From: Dendronalium phyllosphericum CENA369
Lineage (GTDB): Bacteria > Cyanobacteriota > Cyanobacteriia > Cyanobacteriales > Nostocaceae
Reading direction: 5' to 3'
Length of the DNA stretch: 58,193 bases
NCBI RefSeq assembly: GCF_016056275.1
Contig: NZ_JAECZA010000295.1
Span: 1 to 58,193 of the forward strand
Below the pieces are notes generated by a model. That model saw only the letters and a list, made by a program, of their open reading frames with translations, ran no database searches and was not told the DNA's origin. How positions within the stretch are numbered: the first letter of the stretch is position 1; the number at the start of each line of letters is the position of its first letter. This document shows positions 26,345-35,160 of this stretch, one piece after another. The position numbers and the translations under genes were made by a program.

Positions 26345-27319
26345 CTAATCTACTGATAGTCCTTTGGAGGCCAGCCATTCGCGGTTAAATATCCGCGACT
26401 GATAGCGGGAACCACTATCACATAGAATTGTGACAATGGTGTGTCCTGGCCCTAATTGTTTAGCTAGGGCAACAGCTGCCGCAACATTAATACCAGTAGA
26501 ACCGCCCATTAATAGCCCATCTTTTTGCAGTAGTTGGTAAACGACCCGCAAAGCTTCTTTGTCATCTATTTGGATGGCATCATCAGCGGGTGCGCCTTCC
26601 ATATTGGCTGTGATGCGACTGTTACCAATACCTTCGGTGATAGAGTTTCCTTCTATTTTGATTTCACCAGTTTTGACATAGCTATAAAGTCCACTACCCA
26701 GTGGGTCAGCAACAACGCATTTAATCGCCGGATTTTGTTCTTTTAGGTACAAAGCTACACCAGCAAAAGTACCACCAGTACCTGTTGCAGTTGTCCATGC
26801 ATCAATTTTACCATCTGTCTGCGCCCAGATTTCTGGGCCTGTGGTTTCGTAATGGGCGCGACGGTTGGCTAAGTTATCAAACTGATTCGCCCAAATGGCG
26901 TTTTCTAACTCAGCAGCTACTCTGCCAGACAGCTTGACATAGTTGTTTGGATCTTTGTAAGGTACGGCAGGAACGGGACGAACTTCTGCTCCTAATGCTG
27001 TTAATGCATCTATTTTTTCTTGTGACTGAGTGTCGGGAATAACGATCAAGCATTTGTAGCCTTTGGCATTGCAAATATGTGCTAAACCAATGCCAGTATT
27101 CCCAGCAGTTCCTTCTACAACAGTGCCACCGGGTTTGAGTAAACCTTTTTCTTCCGCGTCTTCGATAATATAAAGTGCAGCGCGGTCTTTGACTGAACCG
27201 CCAGGATTGAGAAATTCTGCTTTAGCAAGGATTTCACACCCAGTTTCTTCACTGAAGCTGTTCAAGCGAATCAGGGGTGTGTTACCAACTGTGCCAACGA
27301 AGCCATTTTTAATATCCAT
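26345..27319 (-). CDS. cysK: Cysteine synthase A (O-acetylserine sulfhydrylase)
   Basis: 324 residues, normal for the family. It makes L-cysteine from O-acetylserine and sulfide in the cytosol with pyridoxal phosphate. PLP-binding Lys44 lies in NPGGSVKDRAA, the substrate loop in EGTAGNTGIGLA (CysK usually has TSGNTG), and the phosphate-binding loop in TATGTGGTFAG. The TAGNTG version and the C-terminal SRYQSRIFNREW are features I recall from a cyanobacterial/alpha-proteobacterial CysK subgroup. Monocistronic or with the ferredoxin-like gene downstream. Confidence 0.93.
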   Translation of the reverse strand: MDIKNGFVGTVGNTPLIRLNSFSEETGCEILAKAEFLNPGGSVKDRAALYIIEDAEEKGLLKPGGTVVEGTAGNTGIGLAHICNAKGYKCLIVIPDTQSQEKIDALTALGAEVRPVPAVPYKDPNNYVKLSGRVAAELENAIWANQFDNLANRRAHYETTGPEIWAQTDGKIDAWTTATGTGGTFAGVALYLKEQNPAIKCVVADPLGSGLYSYVKTGEIKIEGNSITEGIGNSRITANMEGAPADDAIQIDDKEALRVVYQLLQKDGLLMGGSTGINVAAAVALAKQLGPGHTIVTILCDSGSRYQSRIFNREWLASKGLSVD

Positions 27320-27423
27320 TCTGACTGTACCTGTGTTTTTGCCTATAAAAATTGTGGCTTATTGCGATGGTATGATTTACAGCTTCTTTGTCCAAAGTTT
27401 AATATTGTGCGATCGCTTGAGAT

Positions 27424-27646
27424 TTAAGCTTTCCATTCAAACTCTGGGATATCTACTCCCAGCATAATGTTACGTAGCGTTCCTATGGGTAAATCGCGAC
27501 CTTTATGATACGGCACAATTACTTTGAAGCTGTCGCTCAATATTTCGCCATTTGCGATGACTACCTTTTTGAGAGACTAGCTTAAACCCGTAACGTTGCA
27601 AAATGTTCTTAACTTCATCGGCATTCATCCGTGGGGTGCGGCTCAT
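27424..27646 (-). pseudogene. hicA: HicA-like toxin, frameshifted
   Basis: From ATG 27646 the frame encodes MSRTPRMNADEVKNILQRYG and FKLVSQKGSHRKWRN, the HicA fold with the catalytic His in GSHRKW. It then loses frame at about 27545-27555 and stops after 48 codons. Downstream another frame continues the family: GEILSDSFKVIVPYHKGRDL and PIGTLRNIMLGVDIPEFEW, ending at TAA 27424. HicA is an mRNA-degrading toxin related to double-stranded-RNA-binding folds. The start overlaps the hicB stop by ATGA, the normal translational coupling. The toxin appears inactivated, leaving the antitoxin alone. Confidence 0.8.
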
Positions 27647-27879
27647 CCCACAGAAACCTCGCGTGTAACAGACCCTGGCGCTAGTTCAATCGAGTCAGGC
27701 TCAAGATAAAGTGCGTAGACGCAAAGCGGCTTGTCGTTAGACATCGCTTCACGAATATTTTCTAAAGCCTCTTGCTCTGTTTCTCCTGCTGAGACGCAAC
27801 CTGGTAACTCAGGACACCAAACGACCCAATCACCTGTTTCTGAATCTGGTTCAAGAATTACACGCCACTTCATTGTCAT
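27643..27879 (-). CDS. hicB: HicB-family antitoxin
   Basis: 78 residues: MKWRVILEPDSETGDWVVWC, then PELPGCVSAGETEQEALENI and REAM, the HicB partial RNase-H-like fold, without a clear C-terminal DNA-binding domain. It should bind and neutralise HicA. It precedes the toxin gene and overlaps it by four bases. Because the toxin is frameshifted, this is probably an orphan antitoxin. Start ATG 27879; an in-frame ATG two codons later is an alternative. Confidence 0.88.
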   Translation of the reverse strand: MTMKWRVILEPDSETGDWVVWCPELPGCVSAGETEQEALENIREAMSNDKPLCVYALYLEPDSIELAPGSVTREVSVG

Positions 27880-28033
27880 ACCTGCTGAGTTTGATTACAT
27901 TATTGCGGTAGCGAGACAATTCCAAGGCTTTTTGTCAGACATCGCAACCACACTTTACTCAAATTCAGTTTAAACCTAGGTAAATTGTTCTTCAACGGTT
28001 GGAGGTTAGGAAAATAAAAATAATCAAACACAA

Positions 28034-28080
28034 GAAGACGCGATTCAAATACAAGAAGACGCGATTCATTGCGTCTCTAC
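28034..28080. repeat. Composite palindromic repeat at the RAYT 3' end
   Basis: Two GAAGACGCGATTC half sites followed by a TTGCGTCTCTAC half. It contains the TAG stop codon of the RAYT gene (28077-28079), so the transposase reading frame ends within the repeat. Confidence 0.75.
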
Positions 28081-28700
28081 AAGGGGGAATGGGGTGGTTG
28101 TTCGCGATCGCGTTCCCAATTCATTGGGTTATTGATAATATATTGTCTAATTCGATCGAGGGCAAATTTATCACGAATTATGTTGTCATGAAACCTTTCT
28201 TGCCATCCAAAACCTTGATAAATTTGATTAATTTCAAATTTACATCGTCCTTTGTACCATCTAACAATTTTAGAAAGAGAATTTTTGGACAACATTGGGT
28301 TAAATAGTCCAGTCACCCCACCCCGTTCACCACCCGCTTTTGTAGAGACGCGATTTATTGCGTTTTCTTCTTGTTTTGGAATCGCGTCTCCCTGTATTTG
28401 ATTAATAATCAAAATTCCATGAATATGATTAGGCATGACGCAGAACGCATCTATATGGCAATTAGAAAAATTATTAGGAATCTCGTACCAAAATTTCTGA
28501 GCAATTTCTCCAATTGCTGATAGTTGCATTTCACCCTCTACAACCTCACCAAAAAAGTATTTTTTACCGTCTGTACAAATAGTAACGAAATATCCCCCAT
28601 CACTAGCATAATTCCATGCTGGCAAGCGTGTTGAATCAATTCGATATTTACTTTTGTATTTAGGTTCGCTATTTTGTGGTTGAGGAGCGTCATTATTCAT
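28077..28700 (-). CDS. REP-associated tyrosine transposase (RAYT, Y1_Tnp)
   Basis: 207 residues. The IS200/Y1 HUH-nuclease fold is shown by GGYFVTICTDGKKYFFGEV, the metal-binding HxH in CVMPNHIHGIL, and the catalytic Tyr in RIRQYIINNPMNW. RAYTs nick single-stranded REP palindromes and are linked to the spread of REP/REPIN repeats. Here the gene is surrounded by GAGACGC...GCGTCTC palindromes, ends inside one (28034-28080), and carries another in frame (28342-28391, encoding GDAIPKQEENAINRVSTK) between the HUH and Tyr regions. Essential residues appear intact, so it may still be active. Confidence 0.9.
   Translation of the reverse strand: MNNDAPQPQNSEPKYKSKYRIDSTRLPAWNYASDGGYFVTICTDGKKYFFGEVVEGEMQLSAIGEIAQKFWYEIPNNFSNCHIDAFCVMPNHIHGILIINQIQGDAIPKQEENAINRVSTKAGGERGGVTGLFNPMLSKNSLSKIVRWYKGRCKFEINQIYQGFGWQERFHDNIIRDKFALDRIRQYIINNPMNWERDREQPPHSPL
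28342..28391. repeat. Palindromic repeat inserted in frame inside the RAYT gene
   Basis: Outer arms GTAGAGACGCGATT and AATCGCGTCTCC flank a 24-base centre. On the coding strand it adds about 17 residues between INQIQ and KAGGERG without breaking the frame. Same family as 23903 and 26308. Confidence 0.8.
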
Positions 28701-29108
28701 AATTACATCTTTGATTGATACGAAAATTTATGCAATTATTGCTTTGCATTGATGTAATTGCCAACCCAAAAAATTCGGAATTATTTTCACTATGTAAATG
28801 TTGGAAATAAAGACGCGATTCATCGCGTCTCTACAAGAGGCGATCGCTTTTTTGATCGCATTTCCGTTCTGTTTACAATATCTATTTTATTAGGGGCGAT
28901 GTCTGCGACGGGCTACGCCTACGCATTTCCTGGATTGCGGAAATATCGGACACACCAAAATGCTTGTAGAGACGGCGATTTATCGCGTCTCAAAAACCCA
29001 ACCGTATTGACACCCGATTTATCGCGTTTGTATAAAGGTTGATTTTTCAAGGTCATCGCTGCTTACACATTTCCCTTATGTTTTGGCTGGAGGAAGTATT
29101 TTTCTTTC
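28701..29108. repeat. Repeat cluster upstream of the RAYT gene
   Basis: Contains palindromes at 28810-28834 (AGACGCGATTCATCGCGTCT) and 28966-28991 (GAGACGGCGATTTATCGCGT core) and a GCGATGTCTGCGACGGGCTA element at about 28899-28934, which also occurs near 31210 and, inverted, near 32384. A 94-codon frame at 28758-29042 is built almost wholly from these repeats and is not a gene. Confidence 0.75.
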
Positions 29109-31086
29109 CTACTCTCCATCTTTCACTTTCTCTTGTTGATGCCAAGCTTGATAAAAATCTGGGTAGGGCATACTTTGGGCGCACTCCCAGATAATTCTGT
29201 AGCAATTATTAAATCGCTCAAAGTCATTTTTGTAAGTTTCAGGTGATAAGTAATTGTTCAACACAGTGATAACATTCGGCATCTGTTCCTCTAACAGAAT
29301 TTTCTCTAAGCTTTCTGCCGCTGACGTTCGGACAGAATCATCAAGTTGTGGTTTGCCGATTAACTCCACCAAAGCATCAATCACTTTTATGCGATTTGTC
29401 TGAGGTAGTGCTGTCTTTGCTCCCTCTGCGATTGGTTCGAGAAATCTCGCCCACTCGTTTTGTTCAACCTTAAACTCGCCAAAACGCCATTTAACTATTT
29501 CCGCCACAATAGCATCTGCGTTGCAAGAATTTTTCCACTCATCAACCCCCGCAGCAGCTAGTAAATAAGCGCGAAACTCGTAAAATCCCCTTGTGACTGT
29601 ATCAATAGCTCTGTATTCTCCGCACCCATCATCAAATTCTATCAACGCCTGAATAAACTCTTCCTTCTCCTCCTTCCCCACATCCTCACGTCCCAGCCAC
29701 AGCAAAATCACCTCTTTCCACTGCGGTACAAAAATACGATAAACGCCTAGCGCGGGGTTGTCAGGAACATGATTTAGAAACTCGTGCCAATCATCAACCA
29801 CTAACGCTGCAAAATATTCCTCAAATGTGGGATGGTAGAAAGCGTAAACTTTCTCTTTCGTTGCTGATTCCGCAGCCAGTCCAACTTCATTTAGCCATCC
29901 CAACTTTAACGCTAACCAAAATAAAGAATTTGGCTGTTTTGGATCGCCTAATTCCTCACGCACAAACTTATGTGTTAGCCGAAACCGTGACGTTTCTCGC
30001 TCAATTGCCCGTTTCGCCAAACGTCCCAAAGCTGCATTTAATTCCTCTTGCTGCTGTTCGGTGGTAGGGAAGCGGTTTTCTTTCCACTTGTAAAACTCTT
30101 CCACAAACTGCTGATAAAGTCCGGCTTTAGTTTCTGGTAAACCTTAAAGCTATAGTTTGCAACTGAGTAGTTTTTCCCGCACCCGGTTCCCCAATTAAAG
30201 CGATGCGGTGTCCTTGAGTTTTACCAACACCATCACCGATAACTTGCTTTAAAAAAGCCTGATGTTCAAATCGCTGCTTCTCTTCATAACTCGGTTCGTA
30301 AAGCCGCGAACCTTGTTCTGGGGAAATATCCTTGCTGCACTTCTTCTGTTTGTTACGCTCCACCAATGCTAAAGGAACATGAATTTCGTCTAGCTCAAAT
30401 TTCATCTCTTCATCAGCAAACAGCAACTCATTTGTGGTGAGACGCTTGTGCTTTTGGAGCATAGCGCGGCAGGTTTTTTGCCAATGGAAGCTATTATCTG
30501 TTGTTTGTTGCTGGGATGTTTCTCTTAAATTTGTCTTTTGGTGGTATTCCTTCCACTTCTGCTTAACCACCTCCAGATTTTCTTTTATCGTCGCTGTCTG
30601 ATATTTTAGCGTCAGGGTAAATTTCCAATAACCTTGATTATTCGCGGCTTTTTGCGGTTCTCGCAGTCCCAAATTCCATAACCAGTTGAGTGCAGTTTGA
30701 AGCTCTTGCAATTCTCTTTCTTTCTGAGAAAGGTTAGATTCTGCTTTTTTTCGGGGAAGTTTTAAACTTTTACCAGCATCTTTAATCTGTTTGAGTAAAT
30801 ATTCCTTCTTTGTACCAACTTCAGATGTTTTGCTTCTGTTTCCTGTTGTCTTTTGGATTTCATATCCGGTAATTTGCAGCTTATCAGCATTCCAGACAAC
30901 GCAAAGTGGAAGTTTTGACTCGCAGTCTTGCTCTTGCGACAGTTGCAGCAATGCTTCTACCAGACTGAGTACATTTTCTAAAACTGATTCATCTCCACGA
31001 ATATTTCTTGACATCAGTCTGAAATAATTTTGAATTACCCAAACAAACCAGCTTCCCCAAGCCGCAAAAGCTGACGATACAAGCAT
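29109..31086 (-). pseudogene. NACHT-type NTPase, core deleted and frameshifted
   Basis: Two abutting frames form one gene read leftward. The first (31086-30127) has an N-terminal domain with a hydrophobic start, a coiled middle, and a P-loop IALIGEPGAGKTTQLQTIAL, then stops at once. The second, in a different frame from about 30155, continues GLPETKAGLYQQFVEEFYKW and a C-terminal helical, HEAT-like region (RLTHKFVREELG; VYAFYHPTFEEYFAALVVDD; VIDALVELIGKPQLDDSVRT). The sequence jumps from Walker A directly to the post-NACHT helical part, so roughly 200 or more residues including Walker B are missing. NACHT proteins are STAND NTPases; bacterial ones often act in antiphage defence. This copy cannot hydrolyse ATP and is dead. 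Confidence 0.8.
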
Positions 31087-31170
31087 TATAGACGTTGCGT
31101 GGGGGATGTGTCTGGGGAAATACCCAAAAAAATAATTGACCTTGTAAACCCAAAAACAAGGTGAATTCAG

Positions 31171-31431
31171 ATGTCAGCTAAAAAAACTGGTAAGAGTGCA
31201 AGTCAAAAAGCGATGTCTACGACGGGCTACGCCTACGCTTTCTTACTAATCCTGCAAACAATCTTAATTGGCGTAAATGCCGAAAACCGCCTTCAGCAAA
31301 GAGACTCACCAATCGAGGTTTTAATGTGGATGATTAACCAGTGTATCCCAGTCCTCAAACAAGCCAGCAATTTGCAAGAAAAACAAAAAAAGAGCCTGTT
31401 ACCCACACATCACCGTTCTAAGGATAAATAG
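31171..31431 (+). CDS. Small hypothetical ORF containing a dispersed repeat (doubtful)
   Basis: 86 codons, starting MSAKKTGKSASQK after a weak AAGGTG. The N-terminal Lys/Ser-rich stretch looks like a real small cyanobacterial protein, but it runs straight into the dispersed repeat GCGATGTCTACGACGGGCTA (encoding MSTTGYAYAF), after which the sequence has no coding appeal. Best read as a small gene interrupted by a repeat, or as no gene. Confidence 0.3.
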   Translation: MSAKKTGKSASQKAMSTTGYAYAFLLILQTILIGVNAENRLQQRDSPIEVLMWMINQCIPVLKQASNLQEKQKKSLLPTHHRSKDK

Positions 31432-31504
31432 CAACACGGTTCGGTTAAGGTTATTAGACGAAAATTATAGATCCTAAAAACGCGATAAATCGCCATTTTT
31501 ACTT

Positions 31505-31532
31505 GTAGAGACGGCGATTTATCGCGTCTCTC
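31505..31532. repeat. GAGACGGCGATTTATCGCGTCTC palindrome
   Basis: Same variant as 28966-28991, with a second degenerate GCGATAAATCGCC copy just before it (about 31480-31494). It directly precedes the 21-bp tandem array. Confidence 0.75.
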
Positions 31533-31538
31533 TAACCA

Positions 31539-31706
31539 TTCGTCCACAACACAAGTCAATTCATTCACAACACAAGTCAATTTGTTCACAACACAAGTCA
31601 ATTCGTTCACAACACAAATCGATTCGTCCACAACACAAATCGATTCGTCCACAACACAAGTCAATTCGTTCACAACACAAATCGATTCGTTCACAACACA
31701 AATTGA
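31539..31706. repeat. 21-bp tandem repeat, eight units
   Basis: Eight consecutive 21-base units of the form TTCGTYCACAACACAARTCR plus a final A. Units differ at five or six positions. The unit is 3 x 7 bases, so all six frames remain open and encode heptapeptides, for example CVVNELT and CVVDESI on the minus strand. ORFs here (31410-31694 and 31561-31788, minus) are by-products. No leader, no spacers: this is not a CRISPR array. Confidence 0.92.
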
Positions 31707-31859
31707 TTCTCAATGATTTGTTGTCTGGCATCGTGTAATTACTGGGATAGCAATCCAATCTTATTATAAAAAACACTTGATTTCGCAAGTTTTACTGAAC
31801 CACTAAATTGTCCTATTGAGACATCCTGGAAAGATAAGTTTAGTAAAAGGTGTACACTG

Positions 31860-32258
31860 ATGACACGCAAGAAAAAAACCTCTACTGTGCTAGAAAAAAC
31901 CGAACAGAAAGTAATCGGATTTAAATCGATTGATTCTAACCTTGACTTTGGTGATTCCATCAGTTTAAACCATTTAACCCAGTTAACAGGGCAACTCCGC
32001 AATCAGCTTGACCAGTATAATATGATGCTAACTGCCCTGGACTCGGCAAAGGCAGAAATGAAAACCCTTGAAAAGACCATTCGGAAAACTTCAGAACGCT
32101 TAGTCAGTGGTGTAGTGTTTAAGTATGGCAAAGATAGCCGGGAATACGAGATGATAGGCGGGGTACGCACAAGCGATCGCATTCGTAAAGCCACCATTAC
32201 TCGGTTAAAATCTACCGCAGACTCAAAAACGGCTTCTAAGGGACTTCCAAGTAAATAA
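31860..32258 (+). CDS. Hypothetical protein, helical, repeat-derived C-terminus
   Basis: 132 residues starting MTRKKKTSTVLEKTEQKVIG. The middle is helical and coiled-coil-like (LNHLTQLTGQLRNQLDQYNM; AEMKTLEKTIRKTSERL), followed by a YGKDSREYEMIGGVRTSDRI block that looks conserved. The last residues (GLPSK, stop) are encoded by the dispersed GGGACTTCCAA element. No domain recognised. A real gene by composition and its GGTGTACACTGATG start context; function unknown. Confidence 0.7.
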   Translation: MTRKKKTSTVLEKTEQKVIGFKSIDSNLDFGDSISLNHLTQLTGQLRNQLDQYNMMLTALDSAKAEMKTLEKTIRKTSERLVSGVVFKYGKDSREYEMIGGVRTSDRIRKATITRLKSTADSKTASKGLPSK

Positions 32259-32652
32259 CTATTCCATCGGTATTAAAGCTGGGGGAGAAAGAGCCTATTC
32301 ATCGTCTTTGCATTCCAAATGGAATAATTTAATTTTTGTCAACAAGTAGGCATCATTCACCGTAAATGATGCCTATACTTTGCGTAGGCGTAGCCCGCCG
32401 CAGACATCGCTCCACGCTAAGGCTAAAATTGCAATAAATTGGGAATCAGTTTTACAGTTTGTTATCCACTGGAGTATCCTCAGAGTCGGGCAGTTCTGCC
32501 GAAGATAGGAAGACAGTGCAGTGGGTGGTAATGTACCATAACGGTCTTCTGTTGAACTATGTAACTATATTTTAGGGCTAGAATAATCAAGCCTTTGAGA
32601 ATATCCAACCATTAGACAGCCCATAGCTCCCTCAAACAGATAACATTTATAT
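32239..32652. repeat. Dispersed repeat, stem-loop and repeat remnant before argS
   Basis: 32239-32290 is a copy of the GGGACTTCCAA element (also 19753 and 46475). A hairpin at 32347-32375 has perfect TAGGCATCAT/ATGATGCCTA arms and may terminate the upstream gene. About 32384-32414 is an inverted copy of the GCGATGTCTACGACGGGCTA repeat. The remaining 200 bases carry the argS leader without a clear promoter. Confidence 0.7.
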
Positions 32653-34419
32653 ATGAACGCTACACAAGAACAACTAAAACTAAAATTTGAGCAGGCTTTG
32701 GTGGCTGCTTTTGGCGCTGACTTTGCTGGCGTAGATCCGATTTTGGTTGCTGCTAGCAATCCTAAATTTGGTGATTATCAGGCGAATGTTGCTTTATCGC
32801 TGAGTAAAAAATTAGGAAAGCAACCAAGAGCGATCGCATCCACAATAGTTGAGAAACTAGATGTATCAGAAATCTGCGAACCGCCAGAAATAGCCGGGCC
32901 AGGTTTTATCAACCTCAAACTGAAAACAGCATACTTAGAAGCACAACTGAACGCCATTCAGCCAGATCCCAGACTAGGAATGCCAACAGCAAAAACACCA
33001 CAGCGGGAAATTGTCGATTTTTCCAGTCCGAACATTGCTAAAGAAATGCATGTCGGACATTTGCGTTCCACAATTATTGGTGATTCTATCGCCCGCGTTC
33101 TCGAATTTCAGGGACATGATGTCCTGCGGCTAAATCATGTAGGTGATTGGGGTACGCAATTTGGGATGTTAATCGCCTACTTACGAGAAGTTTACCCCGA
33201 AGCCCTAACTACTGCTAATGCTTTGGATATTGGCGATTTAGTTACCTTTTACCGCAAAGCCAAACAGCGGTTTGATGCCGATGAAGCTTTTCAAGAAACG
33301 GCGCGGCAAGAAGTCGTCAGATTGCAAGCAGGTGCAGAAGATACGCTACATGCTTGGAAATTACTTTGCGAACAGTCGCGACAAGAGTTTCAAGTAATTT
33401 ATGACTTACTTAATGTCCGCGTGATTGAACGAGGCGAATCTTTTTACAATCCTTTACTTCCAGGAGTTGTGGAAGATTTAGAAAAATCTGGTTTATTAGT
33501 AGAAAACCAGGGCGCAAAATGCGTTTTCGTAGAAGGTTTTACCAACAGAGAAGGCGAACCTTTACCCTTGATTGTGCAGAAATCCGATGGTGGCTATAAC
33601 TACGCTACGACAGATTTAGCAGCTCTACGCTACCGGATTCGACAAGATGAAGCAAAGCGCATAATTTATGTAACAGATGCTGGACAATCTAACCACTTTG
33701 CCCAATTTATCAAAGTAGCACGCAAAGCCGGATGGGTTCCCGATGATGTGGAACTCGTACATGTCCCCTTTGGTTTGGTATTAGGGGAAGATGGTAAGAA
33801 ATTCAAAACTCGTTCTGGGGACACTGTAAGATTGCGGGATTTATTAGATGAAGCGATCGCTCGTGCCCGTACAGACTTAGAACTAAGATTAAAAGAAGAA
33901 GAGCGTCAAGAAACTGAAGAATTCATTAATAAAGTTGCTGAGGTAGTTGGTATTAGTGCAGTTAAATATGCCGATTTAAGCCAAAACCGCACCAGCAACT
34001 ACATTTTCAGCTACGACAAAATGCTGGATCTTAAAGGCAATACCGCACCTTATATGCTGTATGCTTATGCACGGATTCAGGGTATTAGCCGTAAAGGTGG
34101 TATTAGCTTTGAAGAATTGGGCGACAATGCCAAAGTTGTGTTGCAACATGAAACAGAATTGGCACTAGCAAAATACTTACTGCAACTAGATGAAGTTATT
34201 AATACTGTAGAGCAAGACTTATTGCCCCATCGTTTATGTGAATATTTGTACGAACTGAGTAAAAAGTTTAATCAGTTTTACGATCGCGATCGCGGGGTTC
34301 AAGTTTTAAATGCTGAAGAACCACTACGGACATCTCGCTTAGTTCTCTGTGACTTAACAGCTAGAACTCTAAAATTAGGACTATCTTTACTAGGAATTCA
34401 AGTACTAGAAAGAATGTAA
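32653..34419 (+). CDS. argS: Arginyl-tRNA synthetase
   Basis: 588 residues, typical length. This class I synthetase charges tRNA-Arg. The N-terminal additional domain (residues 1-95) is present; the HIGH motif is HVGH near residue 133 in [32 protein letters not shown] is diagnostic for ArgRS; the KMSKS position is replaced by [10 protein letters not shown], common in bacterial ArgRS. The C-terminal DALR anticodon domain is visible ([25 protein letters not shown]). Single gene with a GCGATCGC octamer inside. No Shine-Dalgarno at ATG 32653. Confidence 0.97.
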   Translation: MNATQEQLKLKFEQALVAAFGADFAGVDPILVAASNPKFGDYQANVALSLSKKLGKQPRAIASTIVEKLDVSEICEPPEIAGPGFINLKLKTAYLEAQLNAIQPDPRLGMPTAKTPQREIVDFSSPNIAKEMHVGHLRSTIIGDSIARVLEFQGHDVLRLNHVGDWGTQFGMLIAYLREVYPEALTTANALDIGDLVTFYRKAKQRFDADEAFQETARQEVVRLQAGAEDTLHAWKLLCEQSRQEFQVIYDLLNVRVIERGESFYNPLLPGVVEDLEKSGLLVENQGAKCVFVEGFTNREGEPLPLIVQKSDGGYNYATTDLAALRYRIRQDEAKRIIYVTDAGQSNHFAQFIKVARKAGWVPDDVELVHVPFGLVLGEDGKKFKTRSGDTVRLRDLLDEAIARARTDLELRLKEEERQETEEFINKVAEVVGISAVKYADLSQNRTSNYIFSYDKMLDLKGNTAPYMLYAYARIQGISRKGGISFEELGDNAKVVLQHETELALAKYLLQLDEVINTVEQDLLPHRLCEYLYELSKKFNQFYDRDRGVQVLNAEEPLRTSRLVLCDLTARTLKLGLSLLGIQVLERM

Positions 34420-34495
34420 AAAACTTTGTATCCTTGTGTCTTCGTGGTTGTTGATAACAGCCACAAAATTGAGATTTTTACAAGAGGCGATCGCA

Positions 34496-35059
34496 ATGTT
34501 ACAGACATCAAAAAAAAGCATAACATTAGCAGAGTTTCTTAAGCTCCCAGAAACCAAACCCGCCAGTGAATACATTGATGGTAAAATTATTCAAAAACCA
34601 ATGCCACAAGGAGAACACAGCACAATCCAAGGCGAATTGATTATCACTGTCAACACTGTCTTGAAGCCCCAAAAAATTGCACGAGCATTTCCCGAATTGC
34701 GGTGTACATTTGGTGGTAGGTCAATTGTTCCCGATGTAGCCGTATTTACTTGGGACAGAATTCCTCGTAAAGAAAATGGCGGTGTAGCAAACTTATTTCT
34801 AGCTGCCCCTGATTGGACAATTGAAATTTTATCGCCTGACCAAAGGGTTACGAAAGTCACCAAGAATATTTTGCATTGCTTAAACTACGAAACACAAATG
34901 GGCTGGTTAATTGACCCAGAGGAGCAAATCGTAATTGTCTATATACGCAATCAACAGCCCGTTTTTTTAGATGAAGCAAATGCTTTACTTCCAGTCCCGG
35001 ATTTTGCAGGTGAATTAAAGCTGACAGTTGGCTATTTATTTGGTTGGTTATTGGAATAA
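34496..35059 (+). CDS. Uma2-family endonuclease (DUF820)
   Basis: 187 residues from ATG 34496, chosen because MLQTSKKSITLAEFLKLPET is the usual Uma2 N-terminus and an AGAGG lies upstream; the longer frame to 34436 is leader sequence. The restriction-endonuclease-like core has a conserved Glu in ASEYIDGKIIQKPMP, VPDVAVF (Asp) and WTIEILSPDQ (Glu). This family is strongly expanded in filamentous cyanobacteria; its biological role is uncertain. 76 bases after argS. Confidence 0.92.
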   Translation: MLQTSKKSITLAEFLKLPETKPASEYIDGKIIQKPMPQGEHSTIQGELIITVNTVLKPQKIARAFPELRCTFGGRSIVPDVAVFTWDRIPRKENGGVANLFLAAPDWTIEILSPDQRVTKVTKNILHCLNYETQMGWLIDPEEQIVIVYIRNQQPVFLDEANALLPVPDFAGELKLTVGYLFGWLLE

Positions 35060-35160
35060 ATTAAGTGACTGGGGATTGGGCTTTAAAACAAAAATTACCA
35101 GTTGAAATAATTAAAGCATGGAATAATTATTCCATGCCTTGTTGCTGTGAATATTAATCC

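Noticed and set aside
28758-29042. 94-codon ORF
   Set aside because: Built from dispersed repeats; no independent coding signal.
31539-31706. Tandem array considered as a CRISPR
   Set aside because: The units are contiguous 21-base repeats with no spacers.
31410-31788. Two overlapping minus-strand ORFs with CVVNELT/CCERIDL repeats
   Set aside because: By-products of the 21-bp array, open in several frames at once.
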